DNA from: JAOEGB01 sp041262585
GTDB taxonomy: Bacteria > Actinomycetota > Actinomycetes > Streptosporangiales > Streptosporangiaceae
Direction: 5' to 3'
Assembly (NCBI RefSeq): GCF_041262585.1
Contig: NZ_JBGCBZ010000003.1
Coordinates: 124,001 to 188,000 of the forward strand
Length of the DNA stretch: 64,000 nucleotides
Each line of letters starts with the position of its first letter. The stretch's first letter is position 1. Positions 1 to 8,873 of this stretch are shown here, in pieces. A model generated the notes under the pieces. The model was not told the DNA's origin, searched no databases, and worked only from the letters and a program-made list of their open reading frames with translations. Both the position numbers and the translations under genes were made by a program.

Positions 1-72
1 GCCCTCGCTGTGTTCCATAACTCCTCGTCGGTCGTGCTGAACGGCGGAGCCGCCGCTCGGTCACCGCCCGGG
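1..72 (-). other. window edge, possible start of scpB
   Basis: On the minus strand, just downstream of the scpA stop, two short frames run open to the window edge: one from a GTG at 64 and one from an ATG at 18 that follows a GAGGAG. In actinobacteria scpB usually follows scpA, so one of these may be the scpB start. Too little sequence is present to recognise the protein. Confidence 0.25.
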
Positions 73-996
73 TCACCCGCCGGGCTGGTCGGCGGGCGCT
101 CCGGCGGCCTTCTCCCCCGCGCCGCGGCCCCCGTTCCGGGCCTCGTCCCCGCCCGCGTCCCTGACGCTCTCGTCGTAGTCGTCGCCGACGGCTACGTCAC
201 CGTCCACGGCGCCCGTCCACGTCACGTACAGGTCCCCGAGTGGCTCCAGCTGCTCGAACGAGACGGCGGCCTCCCTGAACAGCTCCAGGACGGCCAGGAA
301 GCGGGCGACGATCTCGAAGGTGCCCGCGCAGTCGGCGGTGAGCGTCCGGAAGGTGGCCTTCTGGAGCCGCCTCAGCCGTTGGACAAGGATAGCGGCCTGT
401 TCGCGCACACTGGCGAGCGGTTGGTAGATGTGGGTCACGGAGACGGACGGCGGGACCTTCGGCGTGAAGGCCCTGGCGGCGATCTTCGCGAGCTGCTCGG
501 GGCCGATGCCGAGCACCAGTTCGGGCAGCAGGTCGGCGAACCGCTTCTCCATCGGCACGGACCTGGGGAAGCGCAGCGCCTCCTCCGCTATCCGGCCGGA
601 GAAGACCTTGGCGGCCTCCTTGTAGGCGCGGTACTGCAGGAGCCGCGCGAAGAGCAGGTCGCGGGCTTCGAGCAGCGCGAGGTCCTCCTCGTCCTCGACC
701 TCTCCGGTGGGCAGCAGCCTGGCCGCCTTGAGATCGAGGAGGGTCGCCGCGACCAGCAGGAAGTGGCTCGTCTGGTCGAGGTCCCATTCGGGGCCCCGGG
801 AGCGGATGTACGCGATGAACTCGTCGGTGACCTTGTGCAGGGAGACCTCGGTGATGTCCAGCTTGTGCTTGGAGATCAAGCCGAGCAGCAGGTCGAACGG
901 TCCCTCGAAGTTGTCCAGGTGCACCTGGAAGCCACCCGTGGGCCTGCTGTCCTGCCCAGTCTCCTTGCCGGTCTCCTGCTGGGTCACGCCTCCCAT
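73..996 (-). CDS. scpA: segregation and condensation protein A (ScpA)
   Basis: ScpA is the kleisin subunit of the SMC-ScpAB condensin-like complex and links the SMC heads with ScpB to compact and segregate the chromosome. The 307-residue protein shows the family N-terminus (FQVHLDNFEGPFDLLLGLI at about 23-41), which binds the SMC neck. It also has the conserved LLVAATLLDLKAARLLP segment and a C-terminal winged-helix region ending near FREAAVSFEQLEPLGDLYV. A long acidic and Gly/Ala-rich C-terminal tail follows and is probably disordered. The ATG at 996 is preceded by GAGGG. It lies 43 bp downstream of parA in the same direction, the usual xerD-parA-scpA order of actinobacteria. Confidence 0.96.
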   Translation of the reverse strand: MGGVTQQETGKETGQDSRPTGGFQVHLDNFEGPFDLLLGLISKHKLDITEVSLHKVTDEFIAYIRSRGPEWDLDQTSHFLLVAATLLDLKAARLLPTGEVEDEEDLALLEARDLLFARLLQYRAYKEAAKVFSGRIAEEALRFPRSVPMEKRFADLLPELVLGIGPEQLAKIAARAFTPKVPPSVSVTHIYQPLASVREQAAILVQRLRRLQKATFRTLTADCAGTFEIVARFLAVLELFREAAVSFEQLEPLGDLYVTWTGAVDGDVAVGDDYDESVRDAGGDEARNGGRGAGEKAAGAPADQPGG

Positions 997-1039
997 TGTC
1001 CCTCACTCCCGGCCGGCGAGAGCAGGCGACAGCAAGCGA

Positions 1040-1933
1040 TCAAATTCGCGAGGGCCACCTGACGAGGAGCTCCCGGGCGAGCTCGCGGTAGGCGGTGGCG
1101 CCCATCGAGCCGGGGTCGAACTGGGTGATCGGCTCGCCGGCGAGGGTGGCGTCGGGGAACCGTACCGTCCGGTTGATGACGGTGTGGAAGACCTTGTCGC
1201 CGAAGCCCTGCATGATCGTCTGGAGGACCTCGCGGGCGTGCAGCGTCCGTGGGTCGTACATGGTCGCGAGCAGGCCGTCGATCTCCAGGTTCTTGTTCAG
1301 GCGCTCCTGGACCTTGCCGATCGACTCCATCAGCAGCGCCACGCCGCGCAGGGCGAAGAACTCGCACTCCAGTGGGATCATCACGCTGTGCGCGCAGGTC
1401 AGCGCGTTGACGGTGAGCAGCCCCAGCGAGGGCTGGCAGTCGATCAGGCAGATGTCGTAATGGGGCAGTAGGGGCTCCAGCACCCGCTGCAGCGCGTACT
1501 CCCGCGCGACCTCGTTGACGAGCCTGATCTCCGCGCCGGACAGGAAGATGTTGCTCGGGAGCAGGTCCATGCCCTCGACGGTGGTGTTGAGCAGCACGTC
1601 CTCAACGGTGACGTCCGGCTCCTCCATGAGGAGGTCGTAGACGGTCGACTCGAGCGGCCGGGGGTCGATGCCGAGCCCGACGGACAGCGCGCCCTGCGGG
1701 TCGAAGTCCACCAGCAGCACCCGCTGCCCCACCTCGGCCAGCGCGGCGCCCAGGTTGATCGTGGTGGTCGTCTTGCCGACGCCGCCCTTCTGATTGACCA
1801 TCGCGACGATCCGCGCCGGTCCGTGCTTCTCCGGCGGCGTGGGCTCCGGGAACACCGGGCGGGGACGGCCGGTCGGCCCGATCGCACCGCCGGGGGTCCC
1901 CGCGGTCCACGTCGCATCTGTGGTCGCAGTCAC
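1040..1933 (-). CDS. ParA-family chromosome-partitioning ATPase
   Basis: This is a deviant-Walker P-loop ATPase of the ParA/Soj family, a DNA-associated dimeric ATPase. It shows the deviant Walker A KGGVGKTTTTINLG, Walker A' VLLVDFDPQGALSVGLG and Walker B-like ICLIDCQPSLGLLTVNAL. The open frame extends to 2011, but a GTG at 1933 has a GGGAGG Shine-Dalgarno sequence 8 nt upstream and gives 297 residues with a short disordered leader, so I take that start. It sits between xerD and scpA. In other actinobacteria this is a second ParA-like gene distinct from the parAB pair at oriC, so the exact segregation role is inferred. Confidence 0.92.
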   Translation of the reverse strand: MTATTDATWTAGTPGGAIGPTGRPRPVFPEPTPPEKHGPARIVAMVNQKGGVGKTTTTINLGAALAEVGQRVLLVDFDPQGALSVGLGIDPRPLESTVYDLLMEEPDVTVEDVLLNTTVEGMDLLPSNIFLSGAEIRLVNEVAREYALQRVLEPLLPHYDICLIDCQPSLGLLTVNALTCAHSVMIPLECEFFALRGVALLMESIGKVQERLNKNLEIDGLLATMYDPRTLHAREVLQTIMQGFGDKVFHTVINRTVRFPDATLAGEPITQFDPGSMGATAYRELARELLVRWPSRI

Positions 1934-2043
1934 CTGTTGAACCTCCCTGACGGCCCCGAACCTGATCGAATTTAAAGGGTTGGCACGTATGCGGCAAGGC
2001 GCCGCGCCCAAGGCCGCGATATCGGCGCCCCCTGGAAGTGCCT

Positions 2044-2958
2044 TCAGCGCAGGGCCCGCGGATGGGCGGCCGCGTAGACCTCGCGGAGCTTGTCGACCGT
2101 CACCAGGGTGTAAACCTGGGTCGTGGTCACCGAGGCGTGGCCGAGCAACTCCTGCACAACCCTAACGTCGGCGCCACCGTCCAGGAGGTGCGTTGCGAAC
2201 GAATGCCGCAACATATGCGGAGAAACACCGGAAAGGCCCGCCCGTTCCGCCGCCGCCTGGAGCACCTCCCAGGCGCCCTGACGGGTCAGCCTGCCGCCCC
2301 TCGCGTTGAGGAACAGCGCGGGAGTCCCCCGGCCGTGAGCGGCGATCTGGGGCCTCGCCCGCACCATGTACGCGTCGAGGGCCTGCCGGGCGAACCGGCC
2401 GAGCGGGACGATCCTCGACCTGCCGCCCTTGCCCCGCAGCCGCACCTGGTCGTGATCCTCGTCGTCCCCGGACGGCACGTCGTCCACGGCCAGCCCCACG
2501 GCCTCGGAGATCCGGGCGCCCGTGCCGTACAGGACCTCGAGGAGCGCGCGGTTGCGGAGGGTCAGCGGCGCGTCCTCGGGGCCGGACGCGGCGATGAGGC
2601 GCTCGACCTCGGCCACGGCGATCGCCTTGGGGAGCCTGCGGAGCTGGCGCGGCGGGCGGACCTCGTGGGCGGGGTCATGCCCGGAGACGCCCTCGCGGAG
2701 GGCGAACCGGTGCAGGCCGCGCACGGCGGAGACCGCCCGGGCCGCCGAGCTGGCCACCAGCGCCGGATGCTCGTCGTCGCCCTCCCGGAGCGAGGTCAGG
2801 AAGGCGACGACGTCGGATTCCGCGATCTGGGCGAAGGTGTCGAGCCCGCGCGCCGCGAGGTGGTCGATATATCGGCGCAGGTCACGGCGGTAGGACGCGA
2901 GCGTGTTGGCAGCCAGCCCCCGCTCCACCGCCAGATGGGCGAGGTAGCTGGACAGCAC
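2044..2958 (-). CDS. xerD: site-specific tyrosine recombinase XerD
   Basis: XerD pairs with XerC at dif to resolve chromosome dimers. The N-terminal SAM-like core-binding domain starts LAHLAVERGLAANTLASYRR. The catalytic domain has Arg in YGTGARISEAVGL, HxxR in HMLRHSFATHLLD, His in LLGHASVTTTQVY and the nucleophilic Tyr in the same segment. The length of 304 residues is usual for XerD. The start is uncertain: GTG at 2958 has only a cramped GAGG upstream, whereas an in-frame CTG at 2976 has GGGAG at good spacing and would add six residues. It lies 35 bp downstream of the nudix gene and is probably cotranscribed with pyrG and nudix. Confidence 0.95.
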   Translation of the reverse strand: MLSSYLAHLAVERGLAANTLASYRRDLRRYIDHLAARGLDTFAQIAESDVVAFLTSLREGDDEHPALVASSAARAVSAVRGLHRFALREGVSGHDPAHEVRPPRQLRRLPKAIAVAEVERLIAASGPEDAPLTLRNRALLEVLYGTGARISEAVGLAVDDVPSGDDEDHDQVRLRGKGGRSRIVPLGRFARQALDAYMVRARPQIAAHGRGTPALFLNARGGRLTRQGAWEVLQAAAERAGLSGVSPHMLRHSFATHLLDGGADVRVVQELLGHASVTTTQVYTLVTVDKLREVYAAAHPRALR

Positions 2959-2993
2959 CGCCTCGGGCTCGGTCAGGATGTCTCCCTACGGTC

Positions 2994-3605
2994 TCATGCC
3001 TCCGGCGCGTCGGCGGGTCGGAGGCCCTTGAAACCGTCGGCGGAAGCGGCGTATGCGGCGAGAATACCGGCGACGGCCGGAGAATTGTGGATCATTCCCG
3101 ACAGCGCCTTGTCGACCGCCGCCGCCAGGGGGATCCACATCACCGGCATGTCGATCTCCTCGTGCTGGCGGACGAACACGTTCTCCTCGTCGGGGATCGG
3201 TTCGAGGTCCCGCGCGAGGAAGATCCGGATGCGCTCATCGCTCATGCCGGGCGAGGTGTAGATGTCAGCCAGCGTGTGCCAGGTGTGCGCCCGGTACGCG
3301 GCCTCCTCCGCCAGTTCCCTGGCCGCGCAGTCCACCAGGGGCTCGCCCGGCACGTCGCGGATGCCGGCCGGGAGCTCCCAGAGCAGGCGCCGCACGGGAT
3401 GCCGGTACTGGCGGATCAGCAGCACGCGGTCGTCGTCGTCGAGGGCCAGGACCGCCACCGAGCCGGGATGGACGACGTAGTCGCGGTCGGCCACCACGCC
3501 GCCCGGCATCTTCACCGTGTCGGTCCGCACGGAGATCACCCGCCCGGCGAACCGCTCCGCCGAGCCGGTGACCTCCCAGGACTCCGCCAGGTCTTCGATG
3601 TTCAC
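2994..3605 (-). CDS. NUDIX hydrolase, ADP-ribose pyrophosphatase type
   Basis: This hydrolase probably cleaves ADP-ribose or related nucleoside diphosphate-X compounds in the cytoplasm. The 203-residue protein carries a nudix box in GIRDVPGEPLVDCAARELAEEA, matching G-x5-E-x7-REL-x-EE. It also has the upstream FAGRVISVRTD and VLLIRQYRHP strands typical of the ADP-ribose pyrophosphatase branch. The GTG start overlaps the pyrG TGA (sequence GTGA), indicating translational coupling to pyrG. The same pyrG-nudix-xerD order is known from other actinobacteria. Substrate specificity cannot be read from the sequence. Confidence 0.92.
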   Translation of the reverse strand: MNIEDLAESWEVTGSAERFAGRVISVRTDTVKMPGGVVADRDYVVHPGSVAVLALDDDDRVLLIRQYRHPVRRLLWELPAGIRDVPGEPLVDCAARELAEEAAYRAHTWHTLADIYTSPGMSDERIRIFLARDLEPIPDEENVFVRQHEEIDMPVMWIPLAAAVDKALSGMIHNSPAVAGILAAYAASADGFKGLRPADAPEA

Positions 3606-5287
3606 TTGGTACGGCCTGCCTTCGCGACGTTCTCACGGGTGTCGGCGAACACCAGGGCGGCCTGCACGAGCCCCTTGAACAGCGGGTGCGCCCGGGTGGG
3701 GCGGGACCGGAACTCGGGGTGCGCCTGGGTGCCGATGAAGAAGGGATGCTGCTCGGCGGCCAGCTCGGCGTACTCCACCAGCCGGCCGTCGGGCGACAGC
3801 CCGGAGAACACCATACCGATCTTCTCCAGCCGCTCGCGGAAGGAGTTGTTCACCTCGTAGCGGTGGCGGTGCCGCTCCTCCACCTTGGCCTTGCCGTACA
3901 GCTGACGGGCGAGGGTACCGTCGGCGAGCTTGGCCGGGTACAGCCCGAGGCGCATGGTGCCGCCCATGTCACGGTCGCCGGAGACGACGTCCTCCTGGTC
4001 GGCCATCGTGGAGATCACCGGGTCGGCGGTGCCGGGGTCGAACTCGGTGCTGTCCGCGTCCGCGATCCCGGCGAGGTTGCGGGCGGCCTCGATGACCATG
4101 CACTGCATACCCAGGCAGATGCCCAGCAGCGGCACCTTCTCCTCGCGGGCGTGCCGTACCGCGCCGACCTTGCCCTCGATGCCGCGGACGCCGAAGCCGC
4201 CGGGGATGAGCACGCCGTCGGCGCCGTCCAGCTCGCGGGCGGCGCCCTCGGGGGTCTCGCAGTCGTCGCTCTTGACCCAGCGGATGTTGACCCGGGTGTC
4301 GTTGGCGAAGCCGCCGGCGCGGAGCGCCTCGGTGACCGACAGGTACGCGTCGGGCAGGTCGATGTACTTGCCGACCAGCGCGATCGTGACCTCCTTGGCC
4401 GGCCGGTGCACGCGCCGCAGGACCTCGTCCCACTCCTTCCAGTCCACGTCGCGGAACGGCAGGCCGAGCCTTCTGACGACGTACGCGTCGAGCCCTTCGG
4501 AGTGCAGGACCTTGGGGATGTCGTAGATCGAGGCCGCGTCGACCGCGGACACGACGGCGTCCTCGTCCACGTCGCACATCAGGCTGATCTTGCGCTTGAG
4601 TGAGGTGGTGATGGGCCGGTCGGACCGGCAGACGATGGCGTCGGGCTGGATGCCGATGCTGCGCAGGGCGGCCACGGAGTGCTGGGTCGGCTTGGTCTTC
4701 AGCTCCCCGCTCGGGCCGATGTACGGCAGGAGCGAGACATGGAGGAAGAAGACGTTGTCGCGGCCCACCTCGTGGCGGACCTGCCGTACGGCCTCGAGGA
4801 ACGGCAGCGACTCGATGTCGCCCACGGTGCCGCCCACCTCGGTGATCACCACGTCGACGTCGGGGCCGGCCATCCCCCGGATGCGGTCCTTGATCTCGTT
4901 GGTGATGTGCGGGATCACCTGCACGGTGTCGCCCAGGTACTCGCCCCGGCGCTCCTTGGCGATCACGTTCGAGTAGACCTGGCCGGTCGTGACGTTGGCC
5001 GAGCCGTGCAGCTCGGTGTCCAGGAACCGCTCGTAGTGGCCCACGTCCAGGTCGGTCTCGGCCCCGTCGTCGGTGACGAACACCTCGCCGTGCTGGAACG
5101 GGTTCATCGTCCCGGGGTCCACGTTGAGGTAGGGGTCGAGCTTCTGCATCGTGACCCGCAGGCCACGCAGCTTCAGGAGGCGCCCGAGGCTGGAGGCGGT
5201 GAGCCCCTTGCCCAGACTGGAGGCGACGCCACCGGTGACGAACAGATGCTTGGTCAGTGTTTGCTTGCTCTGGGTGGCGCTGCGCAA
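3602..5287 (-). CDS. pyrG: CTP synthase
   Basis: CTP synthase converts UTP to CTP using ATP and glutamine, the last step of de novo pyrimidine synthesis. The N-terminal amidoligase domain begins KHLFVTGGVASSLGKGLTAS and includes GTVGDIESLPFLEA. The C-terminal class I glutamine amidotransferase domain has the oxyanion segment GGFGVRG, the nucleophile in LLGICLGMQCMV, and the His/Glu pair in QAHPEFRSRP. I place the start at TTG 5287, with GGGAG six nt upstream, giving 561 residues; the open frame to 5344 has no better site. The stop overlaps the nudix start. The divergent acyltransferase gene lies 154 bp away. Confidence 0.97.
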   Translation of the reverse strand: MRSATQSKQTLTKHLFVTGGVASSLGKGLTASSLGRLLKLRGLRVTMQKLDPYLNVDPGTMNPFQHGEVFVTDDGAETDLDVGHYERFLDTELHGSANVTTGQVYSNVIAKERRGEYLGDTVQVIPHITNEIKDRIRGMAGPDVDVVITEVGGTVGDIESLPFLEAVRQVRHEVGRDNVFFLHVSLLPYIGPSGELKTKPTQHSVAALRSIGIQPDAIVCRSDRPITTSLKRKISLMCDVDEDAVVSAVDAASIYDIPKVLHSEGLDAYVVRRLGLPFRDVDWKEWDEVLRRVHRPAKEVTIALVGKYIDLPDAYLSVTEALRAGGFANDTRVNIRWVKSDDCETPEGAARELDGADGVLIPGGFGVRGIEGKVGAVRHAREEKVPLLGICLGMQCMVIEAARNLAGIADADSTEFDPGTADPVISTMADQEDVVSGDRDMGGTMRLGLYPAKLADGTLARQLYGKAKVEERHRHRYEVNNSFRERLEKIGMVFSGLSPDGRLVEYAELAAEQHPFFIGTQAHPEFRSRPTRAHPLFKGLVQAALVFADTRENVAKAGRTK

Positions 5288-5441
5288 GAAAGGCTCCCGT
5301 GGTTCGATCCTCGGCCGCCCAAGTTGGCGACCCCCAATGCCCACGGGCTCTCAGAATATCAAACGCTTTGCATGAATGGGCTCGCTACGTGCATGAACCC
5401 GCCATGGCGACGTATGCGACCAACCGGTAACTTGTCCCGCT

Positions 5442-6089
5442 ATGTCGATTGTGAAGCGTGCCGTCGGCCGGATGGTCCACCGCGGATGGGCCTACCTGCG
5501 GGAGGCGGCCACCCTCAGCCCCGGCTCCACCGGCGGGTATCGGTTCCGCCGCCTCGGCGAAGGGGCCTGCGTCTCCTTCCCCGTCGGCGCGATCTTCGGC
5601 GAGGCCTGGATCGAGATCGGCGACCACACGCTCATCGGGGAGCGCGTCTCGATCTCGGCCGGGATGGGCCCCGGCGTGGACCTCGGACCCGACTCCATCG
5701 TCCGGATCGGCAAGGGCTGCTCGATCGGCAGGGGCAGCCACATCGTCGGGCACCAGTCGATCGACATCGGCGACGACGTGTTCACCGGGCCGTACGTCTA
5801 CGTCACCGACCAGAACCACGTCTACGACGACCCCGAGACGCCCATCGGGCGCCAGTGGCCGCGCAACAACCCCGTCGTGATCGGCTCGGGATCGTGGCTC
5901 GGCACCGGGGCGATCATCCTGCCCGGCACGCGCATCGGCCGGCAGTCCGTGGTCGCGGGCGGCGCCGTCGTGCGCGGCGAGTTCCCCGACCACTCGGTGA
6001 TCGCGGGCATCCCGGCCAAGGTGGTCCGCCGGCACTCGGCCGAGCTCGGCTGGCACGCTCCAGGCGTGGTCCGGCTCTCGTCCGCGTGA
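5442..6089 (+). CDS. acyltransferase with left-handed beta-helix (hexapeptide repeats)
   Basis: The 215-residue protein belongs to the LbH/hexapeptide acyltransferase family, which acetylates or acylates sugars or small molecules using acyl-CoA as a trimer. Hexapeptide turns are visible as IGDHTLIGERVSIS, IGKGCSIGRGSHI and IGSGSWLGTGAIILPG. The active-site-like loop YVTDQNHVYDDPETPIG contains the conserved NH. It ends in the usual VIAGIPAKVVRR motif. A basic N-terminal region of about 40 residues precedes the helix. It is transcribed divergently from pyrG with no coupled partner, so its acceptor substrate is unknown. Confidence 0.85.
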   Translation: MSIVKRAVGRMVHRGWAYLREAATLSPGSTGGYRFRRLGEGACVSFPVGAIFGEAWIEIGDHTLIGERVSISAGMGPGVDLGPDSIVRIGKGCSIGRGSHIVGHQSIDIGDDVFTGPYVYVTDQNHVYDDPETPIGRQWPRNNPVVIGSGSWLGTGAIILPGTRIGRQSVVAGGAVVRGEFPDHSVIAGIPAKVVRRHSAELGWHAPGVVRLSSA

Positions 6090-6145
6090 GCTGAAATTCC
6101 CCATTTCGCCCCGACGACCTGGGGTGATGCGGACCCCCCTCCCCC

Positions 6146-6488
6146 ATGGGAGCCCGGCACAAGGTCGGGTATGCCGGCAGCGGGGGTGGCGGTGGTACAT
6201 TCACGGCAAACGTGACGATCGCTAACACGGGCACGACCGCCATCAGCGGGTGGACCCTGCGGTTCGCCTTCACGGGTGACCCGAATGGTCATCCAGCCGG
6301 ACTGGCCGGCGACCTGGACCCAGGCGGGGGTCCAGGTGGGCACCGCCAACCTGAGCTGGAACCAGGCCATCAACCCGGGACAGTCGACGCAGGCCGGCTC
6401 CATCACCACCTTCGGCGGCGTCGACGCCCCGCCGTCGTCGTTCACGTTGAGCTCCGCACGTGCGCCTGACCGCCAATCTCAGAGATGA
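6146..6488 (+). pseudogene. frameshifted carbohydrate-binding module 2 remnant
   Basis: The region encodes a recognisable CBM2 in two frames. The first half reads GTFTANVTIANTGTTAISGW followed by TLRFAFTGD. After a shift near 6278-6284 the second half reads WPATWTQAGVQVGTANLSWN and then QAINPGQSTQAG. CBM2 domains bind cellulose or chitin at the C-terminus of secreted hydrolases. No catalytic domain or signal peptide remains upstream, and the leading disulfide Cys is missing. The second-half frame ends in ATGA, overlapping the start of the next gene. It looks like the 3' stump of an older secreted-hydrolase gene or a decayed duplicate of the neighbouring CBM2. Confidence 0.75.
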
Positions 6489-7600
6489 GGTATCTCGTGC
6501 GCCGAATCACCCCCCTCGCCTGGCTGGGCCTCGTCGCGGCCTTACTGGCCGCGCTCGTGGTGGGAGCCGTGACCGCCCCCGCCATGGGGGCCGCGCTCGC
6601 GACCCCGGCCCCGTCGCCGTCCCCGTCGGGCTCCCCCGGCCCGCAGCCCCTCCAGCCGGTCTGGAACCCGAACTGCCCTCCCCCTCCGCTTCCGGCCGGA
6701 GGCCAGGGCTACGCACCGCTGTGCTGGTTCGCCCCGTCCGGCTTCCCCGCGACGGGCTACGACGTCTACGTGCTCCAAGCGGCCGGTTTCACCAAGGTCG
6801 CGTCCACTACGTACACCTCGGCCATACTCGGCGGCTTCACCTTCGGCCGGACCTACACGTTCTACGTGATCGCCAAGGACGCGTCCGGAAACCTCAGCCG
6901 CCCCTCCCTGCCGCGCAACGTCATCGCGGTGTCGGGCGTGGCGCCGACGCCGACGCCCACCCCGACGGGTGACACGACACCCCCGAGCACCCCGACGGGC
7001 CTGCGGGACAACTGCGTCGCCGACTTCCCGGGGACGGCCTTCTGCTGGACCCCCTCCACCGACAACGTCGGCGTGACCGGCTACCTCGTGTTCCGCCAGA
7101 CCGCGACCGGCTATGTCAAGGCGGGCACGTCGAGCCACCCCGGCTTCATGGAGGGCGGTCTGGTCACCGGGCAGCGCTACTTGTACTTCGTGGTGGCCGT
7201 GGACGCCGCGGGCAACCTCAGCCCGGCCTCCGATCTGGTCTCCGTGCTGGCCCGTGAGGGCCTGCCCATCCCGACCCCGTCGTGCAAGGTCGCGTACACG
7301 CAGTCGGTCTGGGAGACCGGCATGTCGGTGACCGTGACCATCACGAACACGGACACAAAGCCGATCAACGGCTGGAAGCTCGCCTTCACCTTCCCCAACG
7401 CCGGCGAACGCCTGACCCCGCCCGGCTGGTCGGCCGTCTGGACGCAGACCGGCTCGACGGTGACCGCGACCAACATCGGCTGGAACCAGACCCTCAGCCC
7501 GGGGCAGTCCACGCAGATCGGCTTCAGCGGCACCCACACCGGATCGGCCGCCAAGCCGGCCGCGTTCACTCTGAACGGAGCCGCCTGCGCGGTCGCCTAA
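6485..7600 (+). CDS. secreted protein with two fibronectin III domains and a C-terminal CBM2
   Basis: The 371-residue protein is probably an extracellular polysaccharide-binding protein. The N-terminus (MRYLVRRITPLAWLGLVAAL) is a signal peptide, followed by a Pro/Ser-rich stretch. Two FN3-like domains follow at about 55-150 and 165-260, each ending in a DASGNLS or DAAGNLS motif, separated by a PTPTPTPTGDTTPP linker. The C-terminal CBM2 (about 265-370) runs from CKVAYTQSVWETG to NGAACAVA with paired end cysteines and the conserved Trp residues of INGWKLAF and PPGWSAVWTQ. There is no catalytic domain, which is unusual for a CBM2 protein. It lies directly after a CBM2 remnant, suggesting local duplication. 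Confidence 0.85.
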   Translation: MRYLVRRITPLAWLGLVAALLAALVVGAVTAPAMGAALATPAPSPSPSGSPGPQPLQPVWNPNCPPPPLPAGGQGYAPLCWFAPSGFPATGYDVYVLQAAGFTKVASTTYTSAILGGFTFGRTYTFYVIAKDASGNLSRPSLPRNVIAVSGVAPTPTPTPTGDTTPPSTPTGLRDNCVADFPGTAFCWTPSTDNVGVTGYLVFRQTATGYVKAGTSSHPGFMEGGLVTGQRYLYFVVAVDAAGNLSPASDLVSVLAREGLPIPTPSCKVAYTQSVWETGMSVTVTITNTDTKPINGWKLAFTFPNAGERLTPPGWSAVWTQTGSTVTATNIGWNQTLSPGQSTQIGFSGTHTGSAAKPAAFTLNGAACAVA

Positions 7601-7616
7601 TGGGTAGGTTGAGCCC

Positions 7617-8222
7617 ATGTTCGCTGCGCTGACAGGACTGGGTCTGTCGACGGCGGCCGGGCTCAACGCCTACATCCCGCTGATGGTCGTCGGCCTGCTC
7701 GCCAACTTCACCGACGCCGTACGGCTCCCGCACGGCTACGAGTGGCTGTCCAACGGCTGGGTCCTGGCGATCGTCGGGGTGCTGCTGGTGGCGGAGTTCG
7801 TGCTGGACAAGGTCCCCGTGGTCGACCACGTCAACGACATCATCCAGACGGCTGTACGGCCCGCGTCGGGCGGCGTGGTCTTCAGCGCCACCGCGGCGGC
7901 GGCACAGCTGGACCACTCCACCTGGATGGCCGAGCACCCGGCGGTGGGCTGGATCCTCGGCATCGTCAGCGCCCTGGTCGTCCACCTGCTCAAAGCGGGC
8001 GCCCGGCCGGTCGTCAACGCCACGACGGCCGGCACGGGCGCCCCCGTCGTCAGCACCATCGAAGACGCCGGCTCCCTCGGCCTCTCCCTGGTCGCGATCT
8101 TCCTTCCGCTCCTGGTCGTCGTCGCCGTGGCCCTGCTGGCGTACATCCTCTGGCGCCTCACCCGCCGGGCCCGCCGCTTCCGCGCCGCCCGCCGCGCCCG
8201 CACGACCACCCCGCCCGTCTGA
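7617..8222 (+). CDS. DUF4126 family membrane protein
   Basis: This 201-residue integral membrane protein has about four hydrophobic segments (near 10-30, 45-65, 115-135 and 155-180). The N-terminus LTGLGLSTAAGLNAYIPLM and the DKVPVVDHVNDIIQTAVRP motif are characteristic of DUF4126, a family of unknown function. The C-terminus is very basic (RRARRFRAARRARTTT) and probably cytoplasmic. It starts 16 bp after the CBM2 gene, though a functional link is doubtful. No catalytic motif is visible. Confidence 0.85.
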   Translation: MFAALTGLGLSTAAGLNAYIPLMVVGLLANFTDAVRLPHGYEWLSNGWVLAIVGVLLVAEFVLDKVPVVDHVNDIIQTAVRPASGGVVFSATAAAAQLDHSTWMAEHPAVGWILGIVSALVVHLLKAGARPVVNATTAGTGAPVVSTIEDAGSLGLSLVAIFLPLLVVVAVALLAYILWRLTRRARRFRAARRARTTTPPV

Positions 8223-8294
8223 AGCCGTCGCGGCCAACTACGGTGCGTGGCAATATGGTGATGTCGAGTGACCCGCAGGGTGAGGAGGACACGG

Positions 8295-8873
8295 ATGACC
8301 ACAGCGCTCCCCGAGTGGTTCTATCCCGGACCGCCAGGTGGGTGGACCGCCGACATGCTCGATCATCTTCCCCCCGACGCGCCCCGGCACGTCGAATTGA
8401 TCGATGGGTCCCTCATCATGATGTCCCCGCAGACCGCCTTCCATATGCTCATGCTGCGACGCCTCGAACGCGAGCTCGCGCCACCTCCGGATTTGCTGGT
8501 CGTCCGCGAGATGACCGTGACCTTGGGACTACGGCAGCGTCCTGAGCCTGACATCCTCGTGGTGAAGAGCGCTGCGCTGAGGAGTCTCAAAACGACGTCG
8601 TTCAAACCCGACGACGTGCACCTCGTCGTCGAGGTCACATCTCCAGAATCTCTGGACCGCGACCGAGTCACCAAGCCCATCAAATACTCCGACGCCGGAA
8701 TCAGGCACCTCTGGCGCATCGAGCAGGAGGACGAGAGCGCTGTCGTCTACACCTTCGAGTTGGAGCCGAGTGTGAAGGCCTACGTCCCGACGGGAATCCA
8801 CCGGAAGCGGCTTCAGACCGACGTCGGGTTCGAGGTGGACATCGACCTGGACCTGGGGCAATTCACAGGTTGA
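8295..8873 (+). CDS. Uma2 family (DUF820) restriction-endonuclease-like protein
   Basis: The 192-residue protein belongs to the Uma2/DUF820 group of PD-(D/E)XK-fold proteins, abundant in actinobacteria and cyanobacteria and mostly of unknown function. Visible core motifs are the helix-proximal HVELIDGSLIMMSPQTAFH, the acidic residue in PEPDILVVK, and the E...K-type segment VHLVVEVTSPESLDRDRVTK followed by YSDAGIRHLWRIE. I choose ATG 8295, with GAGGAG upstream, over the open frame to 8268. Its last roughly 345 bp lie antisense to the open frame of the next gene. Codon use is slightly less GC-biased than its neighbours, consistent with acquisition. Confidence 0.85.
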   Translation: MTTALPEWFYPGPPGGWTADMLDHLPPDAPRHVELIDGSLIMMSPQTAFHMLMLRRLERELAPPPDLLVVREMTVTLGLRQRPEPDILVVKSAALRSLKTTSFKPDDVHLVVEVTSPESLDRDRVTKPIKYSDAGIRHLWRIEQEDESAVVYTFELEPSVKAYVPTGIHRKRLQTDVGFEVDIDLDLGQFTG

